Source of the DNA: an uncultured Pelagibacteraceae bacterium
GTDB lineage: Bacteria; Pseudomonadota; Alphaproteobacteria; Pelagibacterales; Pelagibacteraceae
Length of the DNA stretch: 50,991 bases
Direction of reading: 5' to 3'
NCBI GenBank assembly: GCA_902601545.1
Contig: CACKNR010000007.1
Location: 1-50,991 of the forward strand
Positions 36,656 through 45,421 of this stretch are shown here, piece by piece. Both the position numbers and the translations under genes were made by a program. A model generated the notes under the pieces. The model did no database searches. It had not been told where the DNA came from and saw only the letters and a list, made by a program, of their open reading frames with translations. The stretch's first letter is position 1, and each line of letters starts with the position of its first letter.

Positions 36656-37693
36656 ATGAAATTTAAAAAATTAGGCACTACGGACTTGGACGTGAGTTTA
36701 ATATGTCTCGGAACTATGACTTGGGGCACACAAAATACTGAGAAAGATGCTTTCGAACAAATGGATTACTCCTTAAGTGAGGGGGTTAATTTTTTTGATA
36801 CTGCAGAACTTTACTCGGTACCACCTAACTCGGACTCTTATGGTAAAACCGAAGTAATGATTGGAAATTGGTTTGAAAAAAGAAAAAATAGAGAAAAAAT
36901 AATTTTAGCTTCAAAAGTTGCGGGTCCTGGATGTAGTTGGATTAGAGGTGGAGGAAATAATTTTGATGAAAAAAAAATTGGAAAAGCGATCGATGGGAGT
37001 TTAAAAAGATTAAAAACAGATTATATAGACTTATACCAATTACATTGGCCCGAAAGATCAACCAATTACTTCGGCAAAAGAGATTATACTGTTGATAGTG
37101 ATGAAGGAGAGTGGAATAGCTTTGAAAGCGTTCTCGAGGCTTTAGAAAAATTTATTCAGAGCGGAAAGATTAGGTACATTGGCATGTCAAATGAAACTCC
37201 ATACGGTTTATCAAAATATATTGAATTATCTAAAAATAAAAAATTACCTCGGATGATGTCAGTACAAAACCCTTACAATTTAGTTAATAGAACTTATGAA
37301 ATCGGAATGTCTGAAATTTCAATAAGAGAAAGATGTGGACTTCTAGTTTATTACCCTCTTGCAACAGGCGCTTTATCCGGAAAATATAGAAATGGTCAAA
37401 TGCCAAAGAATTCTAGACAAGCTTTGTTCAAAGGTTGGGAAAGACATCTAAATCCTTTAGCAATAAAAGCATACGAAGAATATTATAAATTAGCTAAAGA
37501 AAGTAATATGACAATGGTTCAGTTAGCACAGGCTTTTGTAAACACTAGACCTTTTGTTACGAGTAATATTATAGGGGCAACAACAATGGAGCAATTAAAG
37601 GAAAATATAGATAGTGTAAATATTGAATTGTCCGATGAAATTTTAAATAAGATTGATGTTATCCATAATAATAACCCAAATCCATCTCCTTAA
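36656..37693 (+). CDS. Aldo/keto reductase (Tas-like)
   Basis: The 345-residue NADPH-dependent reductase has the catalytic tetrad in the expected places: Asp and Tyr in FFDTAELYSVPP (near 48-55), Lys in IILASKVAGPG (near 86) and His in DLYQLHWPER (near 126). The segment SKVAGPGCSWIRGGGNNF and the RDYTVDSDEGEWNSFESVLEAL-like insertion, seen in two parts, are typical of the Tas subgroup. The substrate is unknown; Tas in E. coli was found as a suppressor of tyrosine auxotrophy. The following IalB-like gene is 43 bp downstream. Confidence 0.92.
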   Translation: MKFKKLGTTDLDVSLICLGTMTWGTQNTEKDAFEQMDYSLSEGVNFFDTAELYSVPPNSDSYGKTEVMIGNWFEKRKNREKIILASKVAGPGCSWIRGGGNNFDEKKIGKAIDGSLKRLKTDYIDLYQLHWPERSTNYFGKRDYTVDSDEGEWNSFESVLEALEKFIQSGKIRYIGMSNETPYGLSKYIELSKNKKLPRMMSVQNPYNLVNRTYEIGMSEISIRERCGLLVYYPLATGALSGKYRNGQMPKNSRQALFKGWERHLNPLAIKAYEEYYKLAKESNMTMVQLAQAFVNTRPFVTSNIIGATTMEQLKENIDSVNIELSDEILNKIDVIHNNNPNPSP

Positions 37694-37736
37694 TACTAAG
37701 CATTGAAATAGATAATTTTTAGTATAAAAATAAAAT

Positions 37737-38237
37737 ATGTCAGTTAAAAAAATTTTTATAATACTAATTCTATGTTTATTTTCTGCGAATTCTTTTGCCA
37801 TTACGCCAAGATCAACTGGAAAATATAAAAACTGGGAAAGCTTTGTAGCAGAAACTGATAAGGGAAAAATTTGCTTCGCTCAAACTGTTCCGACTAAAAG
37901 AGCGCCAGCTGCAGTAAAAAGAAATAAATCAAAGTTATTTGTAACTTTCAGGCCCTCTGAAGAAATCAAAGATGAAGTGAGTTTAACAAGTGGCCATGAT
38001 TATAAAACATCTAGTGTAACCGCTAGCTCTGGAAAAAGAAGATACTCTTTTTTTTCACAGAAAGATTTTGCTTGGCTATTGGATGATCAGGAAGAAAAAA
38101 AATTTATTCAATTGATGAAAAAAGCAACTGACATAATTGTAAAAGCAAGAACCACAAAAGGAGCTGAGACAACTGATCACTATTCTATGATGGGATTTAC
38201 AAAAGCGTATAATACAGCAAAAAAAGCTTGCAGCTAA
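37737..38237 (+). CDS. Secreted IalB-like (invasion-associated locus B family) protein
   Basis: The 166-residue protein has a signal peptide (SVKKIFIILILCLFSANSFA, then cleavage). The mature part has W--F---TDKGKICFAQTVP near residue 42 and ends in the block GAETTDHYSMMGFTKAYNTA, which is the C-terminal signature of IalB-family proteins. Two cysteines (Cys47 and the penultimate Cys165) could form a disulfide. In free-living alphaproteobacteria the role is unknown and the name does not imply invasion. argG starts immediately after its stop (0 bp). Confidence 0.75.
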   Translation: MSVKKIFIILILCLFSANSFAITPRSTGKYKNWESFVAETDKGKICFAQTVPTKRAPAAVKRNKSKLFVTFRPSEEIKDEVSLTSGHDYKTSSVTASSGKRRYSFFSQKDFAWLLDDQEEKKFIQLMKKATDIIVKARTTKGAETTDHYSMMGFTKAYNTAKKACS

Positions 38238-39422
38238 ATGAAAAAAATTGTTTTAGCCTACTCAGGCGGTTTGGATACATCTATAATTTTGAGATGGTTA
38301 CAAGAAAATTATAAAGCTGAAGTAATTGCTTACACCTCTGATATTGGACAAGTTTTAGATAAAAAAAAAATTATTAAAAATGCTAAGAGACTAGGTGTAA
38401 AAAAGATAATTATTGAAAATTTGAAAAATATCTTTGTTAAAGATTATGTTTTCCCAATGATAAGAGCTCATGCAGTTTATGAAGGAGTATATTTATTAGG
38501 CACATCTATTGCCAGGCCGTTAATTGCAAAAAGACAAGTTGAAATTGCAAAAAAATTTAGAGCTTATGCGGTTTCGCATGGTGCAACTGGAAAAGGCAAC
38601 GATCAAGTAAGATTCGAACTGGGTTACTCATATTTTGGTAAAAATAAGATTAAAACTATAGCGCCATGGAGAGAATGGAAATTACAATCAAGAGCAGATT
38701 TAATTAAATACGCTAAAAAGAATAATATACCAATACCTAAAGATAAAAAGGGAGCACCGCCATTTTCTGTAGATGACAATATTTTTCATACATCAACTGA
38801 AGGCAAGATTTTAGAGGACCCAAAAAACTCTGCTCCTGAATTTATTTATCAGAGAACAGTTTCACCACAGAAAGCTCCTAATAGACCTACAAAAGTAAAA
38901 ATTACTTTTAAAAACAGTGATCCAATTGCAGTAAATGGAAAAAAATTAAGTCCAGAAAAGCTTTTAAGTAAATTGAATATTCTGGCTGGAAAAAATGGAA
39001 TAGGGAGAGTTGATCTGGTTGAAAATAGATTTATTGGAATTAAATCTAGAGGTGTTTACGAAACTCCAGGTGGTACTGTGTTATATACTGCACATAGAGC
39101 TATAGAGTCTGTAACTCTTGATAAAGAGACCGCTCATAAAAAAGAGAGAATAATGCCAGAATATGCTGAGCTAGTATATAACGGCTATTGGTTTTCAAAA
39201 AGAAGACTTAAATTACAAAAAATAATTGATAAAAAAAGAAACAAAGTATCTGGTGATATTGTTTTAAGTTTATGCAAAGGTAACATAACTATTTTATCAA
39301 GAAGGACAAAAAATAAAGCTTATTCAATGAAAAAAGTTTCTTTTGAGGAGAATAAATCCTTTAATAAAAGAAAAGTTGAAAATTTCATAAAATTTCACTC
39401 TAAACAGTTAAATAAAGCCTAA
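38238..39422 (+). CDS. argG: Argininosuccinate synthase
   Basis: The 394-residue enzyme joins citrulline and aspartate with ATP in arginine synthesis. The ATP pyrophosphatase P-loop AYSGGLDTSIIL lies at residues 7-18. The citrulline/aspartate-binding block HGATGKGNDQVRFELGY is near residue 115. GVYETPGGTVLYTAHRA near residue 275 is another family signature. Codons 42-45 contain an A10 run (38361-38370) that remains in frame. It abuts the IalB-like gene; argH is not nearby. Confidence 0.97.
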   Translation: MKKIVLAYSGGLDTSIILRWLQENYKAEVIAYTSDIGQVLDKKKIIKNAKRLGVKKIIIENLKNIFVKDYVFPMIRAHAVYEGVYLLGTSIARPLIAKRQVEIAKKFRAYAVSHGATGKGNDQVRFELGYSYFGKNKIKTIAPWREWKLQSRADLIKYAKKNNIPIPKDKKGAPPFSVDDNIFHTSTEGKILEDPKNSAPEFIYQRTVSPQKAPNRPTKVKITFKNSDPIAVNGKKLSPEKLLSKLNILAGKNGIGRVDLVENRFIGIKSRGVYETPGGTVLYTAHRAIESVTLDKETAHKKERIMPEYAELVYNGYWFSKRRLKLQKIIDKKRNKVSGDIVLSLCKGNITILSRRTKNKAYSMKKVSFEENKSFNKRKVENFIKFHSKQLNKA

Positions 39423-39444
39423 ATTTTTGATAGATTAATATTAA

Positions 39445-39831
39445 ATGAACAGTTCGATTCGAAATATTCAGTTAGTTGCGGTTATAGTTGTTCTTGTATC
39501 AACTATTATTGCTTTCTTTTTAGAAATGAAAGAAATGTACGACAACAAAGACATTACGTTAGCTGATTTGCTTTTAATGTTCATTTATATCGAAGTAATT
39601 GGTTTAGTTAGATCTTATTGGGAAACTCAATCCGTAAGAATAACATATCCTTTAATCATAGCTATTACAGCGCTAGCTAGGTTCATAATATTACAAGATA
39701 AAGAGAGTGACCCTGCAAACTTGATTTATATTTCTTTAGCTATTTTAATAGTTGCGATTGCTACAGTTATTATAAGATTTAGAAATAGTAGGTACTTAAA
39801 AATTGAAAAGTCTAGGTCAAGCGAGCTTTAA
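39445..39831 (+). CDS. PsiE-like membrane protein
   Basis: The 128-residue protein has four hydrophobic helices (about residues 8-26, 40-57, 67-85 and 93-112) and a basic C-terminal tail. The segment ADLLLMFIYIEVIGLVRSYW and the following PLIIAITALARFIIL match the PsiE (phosphate-starvation-inducible E) family, whose molecular role is unknown. It lies 22 bp after argG and overlaps the convergent folD by 20 bp. No Pho box is evident upstream. Confidence 0.82.
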   Translation: MNSSIRNIQLVAVIVVLVSTIIAFFLEMKEMYDNKDITLADLLLMFIYIEVIGLVRSYWETQSVRITYPLIIAITALARFIILQDKESDPANLIYISLAILIVAIATVIIRFRNSRYLKIEKSRSSEL

Positions 39832-40654
39832 AACACATTAAAGTATTCTTTAATAAACATGCAATTGTCATTGGTCCTACGCCTCCAGGAACAGGAGTTA
39901 TTGCTTTAACATTATCTTTTAATGCATCAAAATTAACATCTCCTACTATTTTTTCTCCTACTTTATTAATGCCGACATCTATAACAATCGCATTTTTTTT
40001 TACCCAATCTTTTTTGATTAAATTTGGAACTCCGACAGCTGCTACTAAAATATCTGCTTTAAGGCACTCATTTTGTAAATCATTTGTTTTTGAGTGAACT
40101 ATAGTTACGGTGCAATTTTCCTTTAATAATAATTGAGCCATTGGTTTACCATTTAAATTAGATCTTCCTATTATAACAGCGTGTTTGCCTGCTAAATTTG
40201 GCTCTATCTTTTTAATCAATAAAAGACAGCCTAAAGGGGTGCAAGGAACGATGGAGTCATAACCTGATGAGAGATTACCAACATTTATTGGATTAAAACC
40301 GTCTACGTCTTTGGAAGGGTTAATTGCATTTATAATTTTCTCCTTACTAATCTGGCTGGGCAAAGGAAGCTGAACTAAGATGCCAGAAATTTCATCATTT
40401 TTATTCAGTTCTTCAATTTTTTTTAAAATATCTTTTTCGCCTATATTTTTTGGGTATCTAATTATTTCAGAGTTAATGCCAACTTCTCTAGCACTTTTTT
40501 CTTTATTTTTTACGTATATCAAACTGGGCGCAAAATCTCCGATCAAGATAACTGTAAGACTGGGTGTTTTACCGCTTTTTTTCTTTAAATCTGAAATCTC
40601 TTTTTTAATTTCACTTCTAATAATCTCTGCTTCTTTTTTTCCATCAATAATCAT
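39812..40654 (-). CDS. folD: Methylenetetrahydrofolate dehydrogenase/cyclohydrolase
   Basis: The 280-residue bifunctional enzyme interconverts methylene- and formyl-tetrahydrofolate with NADP. The N-terminal YVKNKEKSAREVGI contains the catalytic Lys and Tyr. GILVQLPLP, the GRSNLNGKPMAQLLL NADP loop (near 162) and the C-terminal PVPGGVGPMTIACLLKNT are hallmark motifs. It overlaps the yggT gene by 4 bp and converges on the PsiE-like gene. One-carbon supply from glycine and serine connects it to the glyoxylate/glycine enzymes elsewhere in the window. Confidence 0.97.
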   Translation of the reverse strand: MIIDGKKEAEIIRSEIKKEISDLKKKSGKTPSLTVILIGDFAPSLIYVKNKEKSAREVGINSEIIRYPKNIGEKDILKKIEELNKNDEISGILVQLPLPSQISKEKIINAINPSKDVDGFNPINVGNLSSGYDSIVPCTPLGCLLLIKKIEPNLAGKHAVIIGRSNLNGKPMAQLLLKENCTVTIVHSKTNDLQNECLKADILVAAVGVPNLIKKDWVKKNAIVIDVGINKVGEKIVGDVNFDALKDNVKAITPVPGGVGPMTIACLLKNTLMCFKARLT

Positions 40655-40947
40655 CTTAAAAATAATCCTGGTGCAAACATTTCAAAAACTAAATTTCTAA
40701 AAAACATTAATCCTAAAATAAGTATCACTGGAGAGATATCTATAGATCCTAAGTTAGGTAAAAATCTTCTGATAAAATTAAGAGGTGGTGCTGTCAATTT
40801 GTAAGAGATGTCTAAAACAGAATAAACAAAACGATTGCTTGTATTTAAAACGTTAAAAGCAACCAGCCAACTAAATATTACATGGATAATTAATATCCAG
40901 ATGTAAAGGCTAACTATATTGTCGAATAGAATTAATATTGACTTCAT
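40651..40947 (-). CDS. YggT-family membrane protein
   Basis: The 98-residue protein has two or three membrane helices and the YggT core: WILIIHVIFSWLVAFN near residue 17, then a TAPPLNFIRRFLPNLGSIDISPV block near residue 52, seen as two adjacent motifs. The family has been linked to osmotic or ion homeostasis in a few bacteria. It overlaps folD by 4 bp and shares 1 base with the mechanosensitive channel gene, which fits a membrane/osmotic theme. Confidence 0.9.
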   Translation of the reverse strand: MKSILILFDNIVSLYIWILIIHVIFSWLVAFNVLNTSNRFVYSVLDISYKLTAPPLNFIRRFLPNLGSIDISPVILILGLMFFRNLVFEMFAPGLFLR

Positions 40948-42038
40948 TAATTTTTCTCCACATAAACTGATGTACTTGGAAAAGCAAAAGACGCATTATT
41001 TTTTTCTACTATATTTTTTATTTCAAGGGCTAAAAGATCTTTTACCTTCATCCACTCTAAGTATTTTGAGGTTTTAGTAAAACATATTAGTTTAATATCT
41101 ATTGAACTTGCAGCAAATTGATCGATTTTCACTGATAGCATTGTATTTTCTGATTTTGAAAATAATTCACTATTTTTTATATAATCTTCTATCTGTTGTT
41201 TGATATCAATTAATTGTTTGCTTGTTGTTCTATACTCTAGGCCTATAATCCAATTAATCCTCCTATTGGTAATTAAAGAATTATTTATTACTGCTTTTTC
41301 TGCAAACTGAAAATTAGGGATTGTTGCAAGAGATTTATCAAATCTTCTAACAACTGTAGATCTAAAACCTATTGACTCAACTGTGCCTTCAATAACATCT
41401 TCAACATATATCCAATCTCCAACTTTAAATCTTTTCTCGACTAAAACTAATATGCCTGAAATTAAATTTTTAAATAAATCTTGTGCTCCGAGTGCAACGG
41501 CAACACCAAATAGTCCTAGTCCGGCTATAATTGGTCCAATTTTAATTCCCCAAAGTTCTAAAACAGCCGCTAATCCTAGAATTATTATTAAGACCTTTAG
41601 AGCTTTGATAATCCAATTAACTAAATCCCTTGAAAGTAAATCACTGACTGATTTTACAACAGTTGAAAAGGGTCCAATGATTTGGTGAAAGGTCCAAAAT
41701 ATAAGAATTGTAATTAAAGAACGATTAATAGTTTCTAAAAAATCTGCAGCTTTAGTTTCAATAGTTAGATAACTGGTAGCTACAAAAAAACCTAATACAA
41801 TCGGAAAAAACTTAGCTGGCCCTTCCATGGACTTTACAAGGGTATTATCAAAGTTATTTGAGGTTTTTGATACGTAATTCTCCAATCTTTTAATTACGAA
41901 TTTTGAAAAAATTCCTCTTAAAAAAAGAAAAAATAAAAAAATTATTAAAGCAATAATAATTTCGGAAATATTAACTCCTGAAATACCTTTATTCCAAACA
42001 TCTAAAAATAATATCTTAAAATTTTGTAATACTTCCAT
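40947..42038 (-). CDS. MscS-family mechanosensitive ion channel
   Basis: The 363-residue protein has an N-terminal set of about five membrane helices. It then has the pore helix and beta domain typical of MscS: GLGLFGVAVALGAQDLFKN near residue 175, GILVLVEKRFKVGDWIYV and GTVESIGFRSTVVRRFD near residues 195-235, and the ATIPNFQFAEKAVINNS block. The C-terminal cytoplasmic domain follows. It relieves turgor on osmotic downshift. It sits 0 bp after hemD and overlaps yggT by one base. Confidence 0.94.
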   Translation of the reverse strand: MEVLQNFKILFLDVWNKGISGVNISEIIIALIIFLFFLFLRGIFSKFVIKRLENYVSKTSNNFDNTLVKSMEGPAKFFPIVLGFFVATSYLTIETKAADFLETINRSLITILIFWTFHQIIGPFSTVVKSVSDLLSRDLVNWIIKALKVLIIILGLAAVLELWGIKIGPIIAGLGLFGVAVALGAQDLFKNLISGILVLVEKRFKVGDWIYVEDVIEGTVESIGFRSTVVRRFDKSLATIPNFQFAEKAVINNSLITNRRINWIIGLEYRTTSKQLIDIKQQIEDYIKNSELFSKSENTMLSVKIDQFAASSIDIKLICFTKTSKYLEWMKVKDLLALEIKNIVEKNNASFAFPSTSVYVEKN

Positions 42039-42737
42039 CTAATTACCAATTTTTATAAGTTCATCTCCAGCTTCGAAGGTTTCTAAGTTTTTCCATCCAG
42101 CTTCTTTGAAAACATTTATAACTTTTTCACTTATACACATAACTCTTGAGCCTGTCATCAGTCCATTGAGTGAGTACTTTTTTGCTAAATCAATAAAGCT
42201 TTCTGCGCTCCTTTTTGAGTAAACAAAAATTATGTCAGGAGGATGATCGTTGATTAAATTATTAGTATCTTCATTTAATTCTTTAATTTTTTCTGAAGTA
42301 TAATTGATAATTTTATCTATTTGAAAACCGTCCTTTTGCAGCTCTAGATCCAAGTCTGAGGTAATATTATCTCCACATATATACGCCAAGACTTTTTTTT
42401 TATCTAAATCACCTGTATTAAGAATAATATTTTTTAAAGCATTTATCGTCCCTCCAGCTGAAATAGTATTGTTAAAACCTTGTTGTCTTACAATCTTTTC
42501 TGTAATTGCTCCAACGCAGAAACAAAGTTTATTTCTATCTGGTTTTAATAGTTTCAGACTCCTTATTGCATTTGCACTTGTAAATATAAATGCATTGTAT
42601 TTCTCGGAGTCAATAGGATCAAGTTTAGCTTTAGAGATTTTTAAAGTAGGCACATGAATAATTTTATGACCTAAAGAAAGTAATTTACCCATTAAATCCT
42701 CAGCGTCTATTAAGGGTCTAGTTATTATAATATTCAT
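42039..42737 (-). CDS. hemD: Uroporphyrinogen-III synthase
   Basis: The 232-residue protein fits HemD in length and in its few conserved points: the opening IIITRPLIDAEDL, the NAFIFTSANAIRSL segment near residue 50, GDNITSDL near 122 and FVYSKRSAESFIDL near 168. HemD is poorly conserved, so the adjacent hemC (4-bp overlap) is part of the evidence. It cyclises hydroxymethylbilane to uroporphyrinogen III. The haem made here feeds the sdh cytochrome b and ccm-dependent c-type cytochromes. Confidence 0.9.
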   Translation of the reverse strand: MNIIITRPLIDAEDLMGKLLSLGHKIIHVPTLKISKAKLDPIDSEKYNAFIFTSANAIRSLKLLKPDRNKLCFCVGAITEKIVRQQGFNNTISAGGTINALKNIILNTGDLDKKKVLAYICGDNITSDLDLELQKDGFQIDKIINYTSEKIKELNEDTNNLINDHPPDIIFVYSKRSAESFIDLAKKYSLNGLMTGSRVMCISEKVINVFKEAGWKNLETFEAGDELIKIGN

Positions 42738-43651
42738 TTTTTTTTAAATTTTTCTCCGGCTAGATCTAATAATTTTTCTCCAACACTTTTTCCAATAAAA
42801 GATGCGTCAGCTTCTCTTCCTGTTAGTTCGTATTCAAAACTTTCCTGACCGTTATCTGAAAAAAGCTGAGCCTTAAGTTTTAAATTGTGGTTTTGAATTT
42901 CTGCTAACCCACCTATTGCAGTATCACAATCACCTCCAATGGTTTGCAGCATTTTTCTCTCGGCTGTTGCACATAAACTAGTTGCACTATCGTTTATTTT
43001 TCCTATTAAATTTTTAATGTTATCTTCCTTTCTACATTGCACAGCAATTATTCCTTGTCCCACTGCTGGTAAAATTTGTTCACAGCTAAAAGTTAAGCTG
43101 ATTTTTTTCTCGAGTTTAAGCGATTTAACTCCAGCAGCTGCAAGAATGATTCCGTCAAGATTGTTCTCGTTGATTTTATTTATTCTGGTGTCAATATTTC
43201 CTCGAATATCAATTACAGATATTTTATTATTAATTTTTTTTAATTGAAGCTCTCTCCTTTTTGAACTTGAACCAATTCTTACGCCATTTCTTAAATCAGA
43301 AATATTTTCAATTTTTTGACTGATTATTACATCTCGGTGATCGTTTCTTTTTAAATATGCTCCAATCAAAAGACTCTCATTTTCATTTGCCTCCATATCT
43401 TTTAGAGAATGTACAGCAATATCTATTTCTTTTTTTAACAAGCTTTCTTCAATTTCTTTGCAAAATAAACTTTTTCCACCTATTTCTGAGATTTTCTTAC
43501 TTAAATTCAAATCACCTGATGTTTTTATGGCTTTAAAATTAATATTTTCCTCTTTAAGTTCATTATTATTTTTTATCAATAGCTCTTTAACTTTTGCCAC
43601 ATAGGCTAATGAAAGTTTGCTGCCTCTAGCTCCAATTGTAATTTTTGTCAT
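42734..43651 (-). CDS. hemC: Porphobilinogen deaminase (hydroxymethylbilane synthase)
   Basis: The 305-residue enzyme polymerises four porphobilinogens. The dipyrromethane cofactor attaches to Cys242 in GGDCDTAIGG. GARGSKLSLAY at the start, DIAVHSLKDME near residue 80 and the RRELQL segment near 133 are hallmark motifs, with the conserved catalytic Asp in HSLKD. It is transcribed with hemD (4-bp overlap) and is divergent from tsaD with a 55-bp gap. The length is typical. Confidence 0.97.
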   Translation of the reverse strand: MTKITIGARGSKLSLAYVAKVKELLIKNNNELKEENINFKAIKTSGDLNLSKKISEIGGKSLFCKEIEESLLKKEIDIAVHSLKDMEANENESLLIGAYLKRNDHRDVIISQKIENISDLRNGVRIGSSSKRRELQLKKINNKISVIDIRGNIDTRINKINENNLDGIILAAAGVKSLKLEKKISLTFSCEQILPAVGQGIIAVQCRKEDNIKNLIGKINDSATSLCATAERKMLQTIGGDCDTAIGGLAEIQNHNLKLKAQLFSDNGQESFEYELTGREADASFIGKSVGEKLLDLAGEKFKKK

Positions 43652-43706
43652 TAATTGATTATATATTTGATAGAAGTATTTTATACTATTTTAATTTTTA
43701 GAAGAG

Positions 43707-44783
43707 ATGACAAAAAAGATTACATTTTTAGGAATTGAAACAAGCTGCGATGAGACTGCAGCATCTGTTATAAGGGAAAATGATAAGGGCACTGCAGACA
43801 TTTTATCAAATATCGTCTCAAGTCAGATTTCAGAGCATAAAAAATTTGGAGGTGTAGTACCGGAATTAGCTGCTAGAGCGCATTTAGAAAATATTGACTA
43901 CATAATTAAAGCTGCCTTAAACGAAAGTAAAGTTTCCTTAAAAGAAATAGATGGAATTGCGGCTACTGCAGGTCCAGGTTTAATTGTATGCTTAACAGTT
44001 GGATTGAACATAGGTAAATCAATTGCTGCATTTTTAAATAAACCGTTTGTTGCAGTTAATCATTTAGAAGGTCATGCTTTAAGTCCCGGATTAGAAAATT
44101 ATATTAAATTCCCTTATTTACTTTTATTAATTTCTGGAGGTCACTCCCAATTTTTAATTGTAAAAGATGTAAATCAATATGAACAGCTTGGAACGACTAT
44201 TGATGATGCTTTAGGTGAGGCTTTTGATAAAACTGCAAAAATGCTTGACCTAGGTTACCCAGGTGGGCCAAGTGTTGAAAAAGCCTCAAAAATGGGAGAT
44301 AAAAATTTTTTTAAACTTCCTGAACCAATAATAAATAAAGCAGGATGTAATTTATCTTTTGCCGGACTAAAAACTGCGGTTTTGAGAGAATCGAAAAAAA
44401 TAAATGGAAACGAAAAATTAAAATTTAGTCTTGCAGCATCTTTTCAAAATACTATTAACAAAATTCTTTATAAAAAAACAAAAATTGCAATTGAAATGTT
44501 TAAAAAAAAAATTAATACATCAAATGTAAATTTAGTTGTAGCTGGAGGTGTTGCAGCCAATATTTCAATACGAGATAATTTAAAAAAGCTCTCAAAAGAA
44601 ATAGGATTTACAACAATATACCCCAATTTAGAATTTTGTGGTGATAATGCTGCTATGATTGCCTGGGCTGGTATTCAAAGATTCAAAAAAAATTTATTAA
44701 ATAAAATTGATGTAGAAGCTAAATCTAGGTGGCCTTTGGACGAAAATGCTCCCTACATGAAAGGGCCAGGTTTAAAGTTATAA
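43707..44783 (+). CDS. tsaD: tRNA N6-threonylcarbamoyladenosine synthase subunit TsaD
   Basis: The 358-residue ASKHA-fold protein transfers the threonylcarbamoyl group to A37 of ANN-decoding tRNAs. It has the opening GIETSCDETAAS, the metal-binding His119 and His123 in NHLEGHALSP, ISGGHSQFL near residue 142, SFAGLKTAVL near residue 222 and the late CGDNAAMIAWAG. The length is typical of bacterial TsaD. An in-frame A10 run lies at 44502-44511. Its stop codon shares a base with the ATG of the EVE gene (TAATG). Confidence 0.97.
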   Translation: MTKKITFLGIETSCDETAASVIRENDKGTADILSNIVSSQISEHKKFGGVVPELAARAHLENIDYIIKAALNESKVSLKEIDGIAATAGPGLIVCLTVGLNIGKSIAAFLNKPFVAVNHLEGHALSPGLENYIKFPYLLLLISGGHSQFLIVKDVNQYEQLGTTIDDALGEAFDKTAKMLDLGYPGGPSVEKASKMGDKNFFKLPEPIINKAGCNLSFAGLKTAVLRESKKINGNEKLKFSLAASFQNTINKILYKKTKIAIEMFKKKINTSNVNLVVAGGVAANISIRDNLKKLSKEIGFTTIYPNLEFCGDNAAMIAWAGIQRFKKNLLNKIDVEAKSRWPLDENAPYMKGPGLKL

Positions 44784-45196
44784 TGAAATATTGGCTACTT
44801 AAGTCTGAGCCCGATGTTTGGTCGATTGAGCAACAAATAAAAGCTGGCATTAAAGGTGCTGCCTGGGATGGAGTTAGAAATTATCAAGCTGCAAACAATT
44901 TAAGAAGAATGAAAAAAGGTGATTTATGTTTTTTCTACCATTCAAACATTGGAAAAGAAATTGTAGGTATAGTTAAAGTAATTAAATCAGCATTTATCGA
45001 CAAAACTGATAAGAAAAATAGGTTTGTGGCTGTTCAAGTTAGGTTCGTGAGTAAATTCAAAAGGGCTATTTCTTTGGAAAAGATTAAAAAAAACAAGAAA
45101 ATTTCTCATTTAGCGTTAATAAAACAGAGCAGGTTGTCAGTGATGCCAATAGATTATAAAAGCTGGAAAATTATTTGTAACATGGGTAAAGTATAA
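44783..45196 (+). CDS. EVE-domain (PUA-like) protein
   Basis: I use the ATG at 44783 (MKYWLLKSEPDVWSI, 137 residues), which overlaps the tsaD stop as TAATG; an upstream GTG at 44729 lies inside tsaD. The opening YWLLKSEPDVWSIEQQ, the GVRNYQAANNLRRMKKGDLCFFYHS stretch, seen as two blocks, and VGIVKVIKSAF are signature features of EVE domains. EVE proteins are PUA-like and bind modified bases in DNA or RNA, though the role of the alphaproteobacterial stand-alone form is not known. Coupling to tsaD, a tRNA-modification gene, hints at an RNA role. Confidence 0.92.
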   Translation: MKYWLLKSEPDVWSIEQQIKAGIKGAAWDGVRNYQAANNLRRMKKGDLCFFYHSNIGKEIVGIVKVIKSAFIDKTDKKNRFVAVQVRFVSKFKRAISLEKIKKNKKISHLALIKQSRLSVMPIDYKSWKIICNMGKV

Positions 45197-45213
45197 AAAA
45201 ATTAGGGGTATTT

Positions 45214-45421
45214 GTGGCTAAAAAGAAAAAAAAGAAAAAATCAAAAGTTAGAAAGTCTAGAAAAGTAAAAAAGTCTAGAAAAGTTAACAGACCCAGAAAA
45301 AAAAAACAAGAAATCCAGAAAAAAGAAAAAATCTAGAAAAAAAGCTAGAAAAGCAAGACGGATTATTTTTAAAGCTCCTACATACTCAAAAGATAGTGAC
45401 GGTAATTCGGTTATAAGAGTG
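45214..45421 (+). other. Lys/Arg-rich coding leader of acs, frame broken at an A10 tract
   Basis: A GTG at 45214 opens a frame rich in Lys, Arg, Ser and Val (repeating KSRK-like units) that ends at TAG 45334-45336. The acs frame, read upstream of its GTG at 45419, is open back to 45269 and carries the same kind of sequence (NKKSRKKKK, then [10 protein letters not shown]) without any ATG, GTG or TTG. The two frames join smoothly at the A10 tract 45297-45306 if one A is removed. This reads as a single basic N-terminal extension of Acs, interrupted by a one-base shift. The cause may be a sequencing or assembly error, a recent mutation, or slippage that restores the frame. The leader falls in the largest intergenic gap of the window (222 bp). 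Confidence 0.7.
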
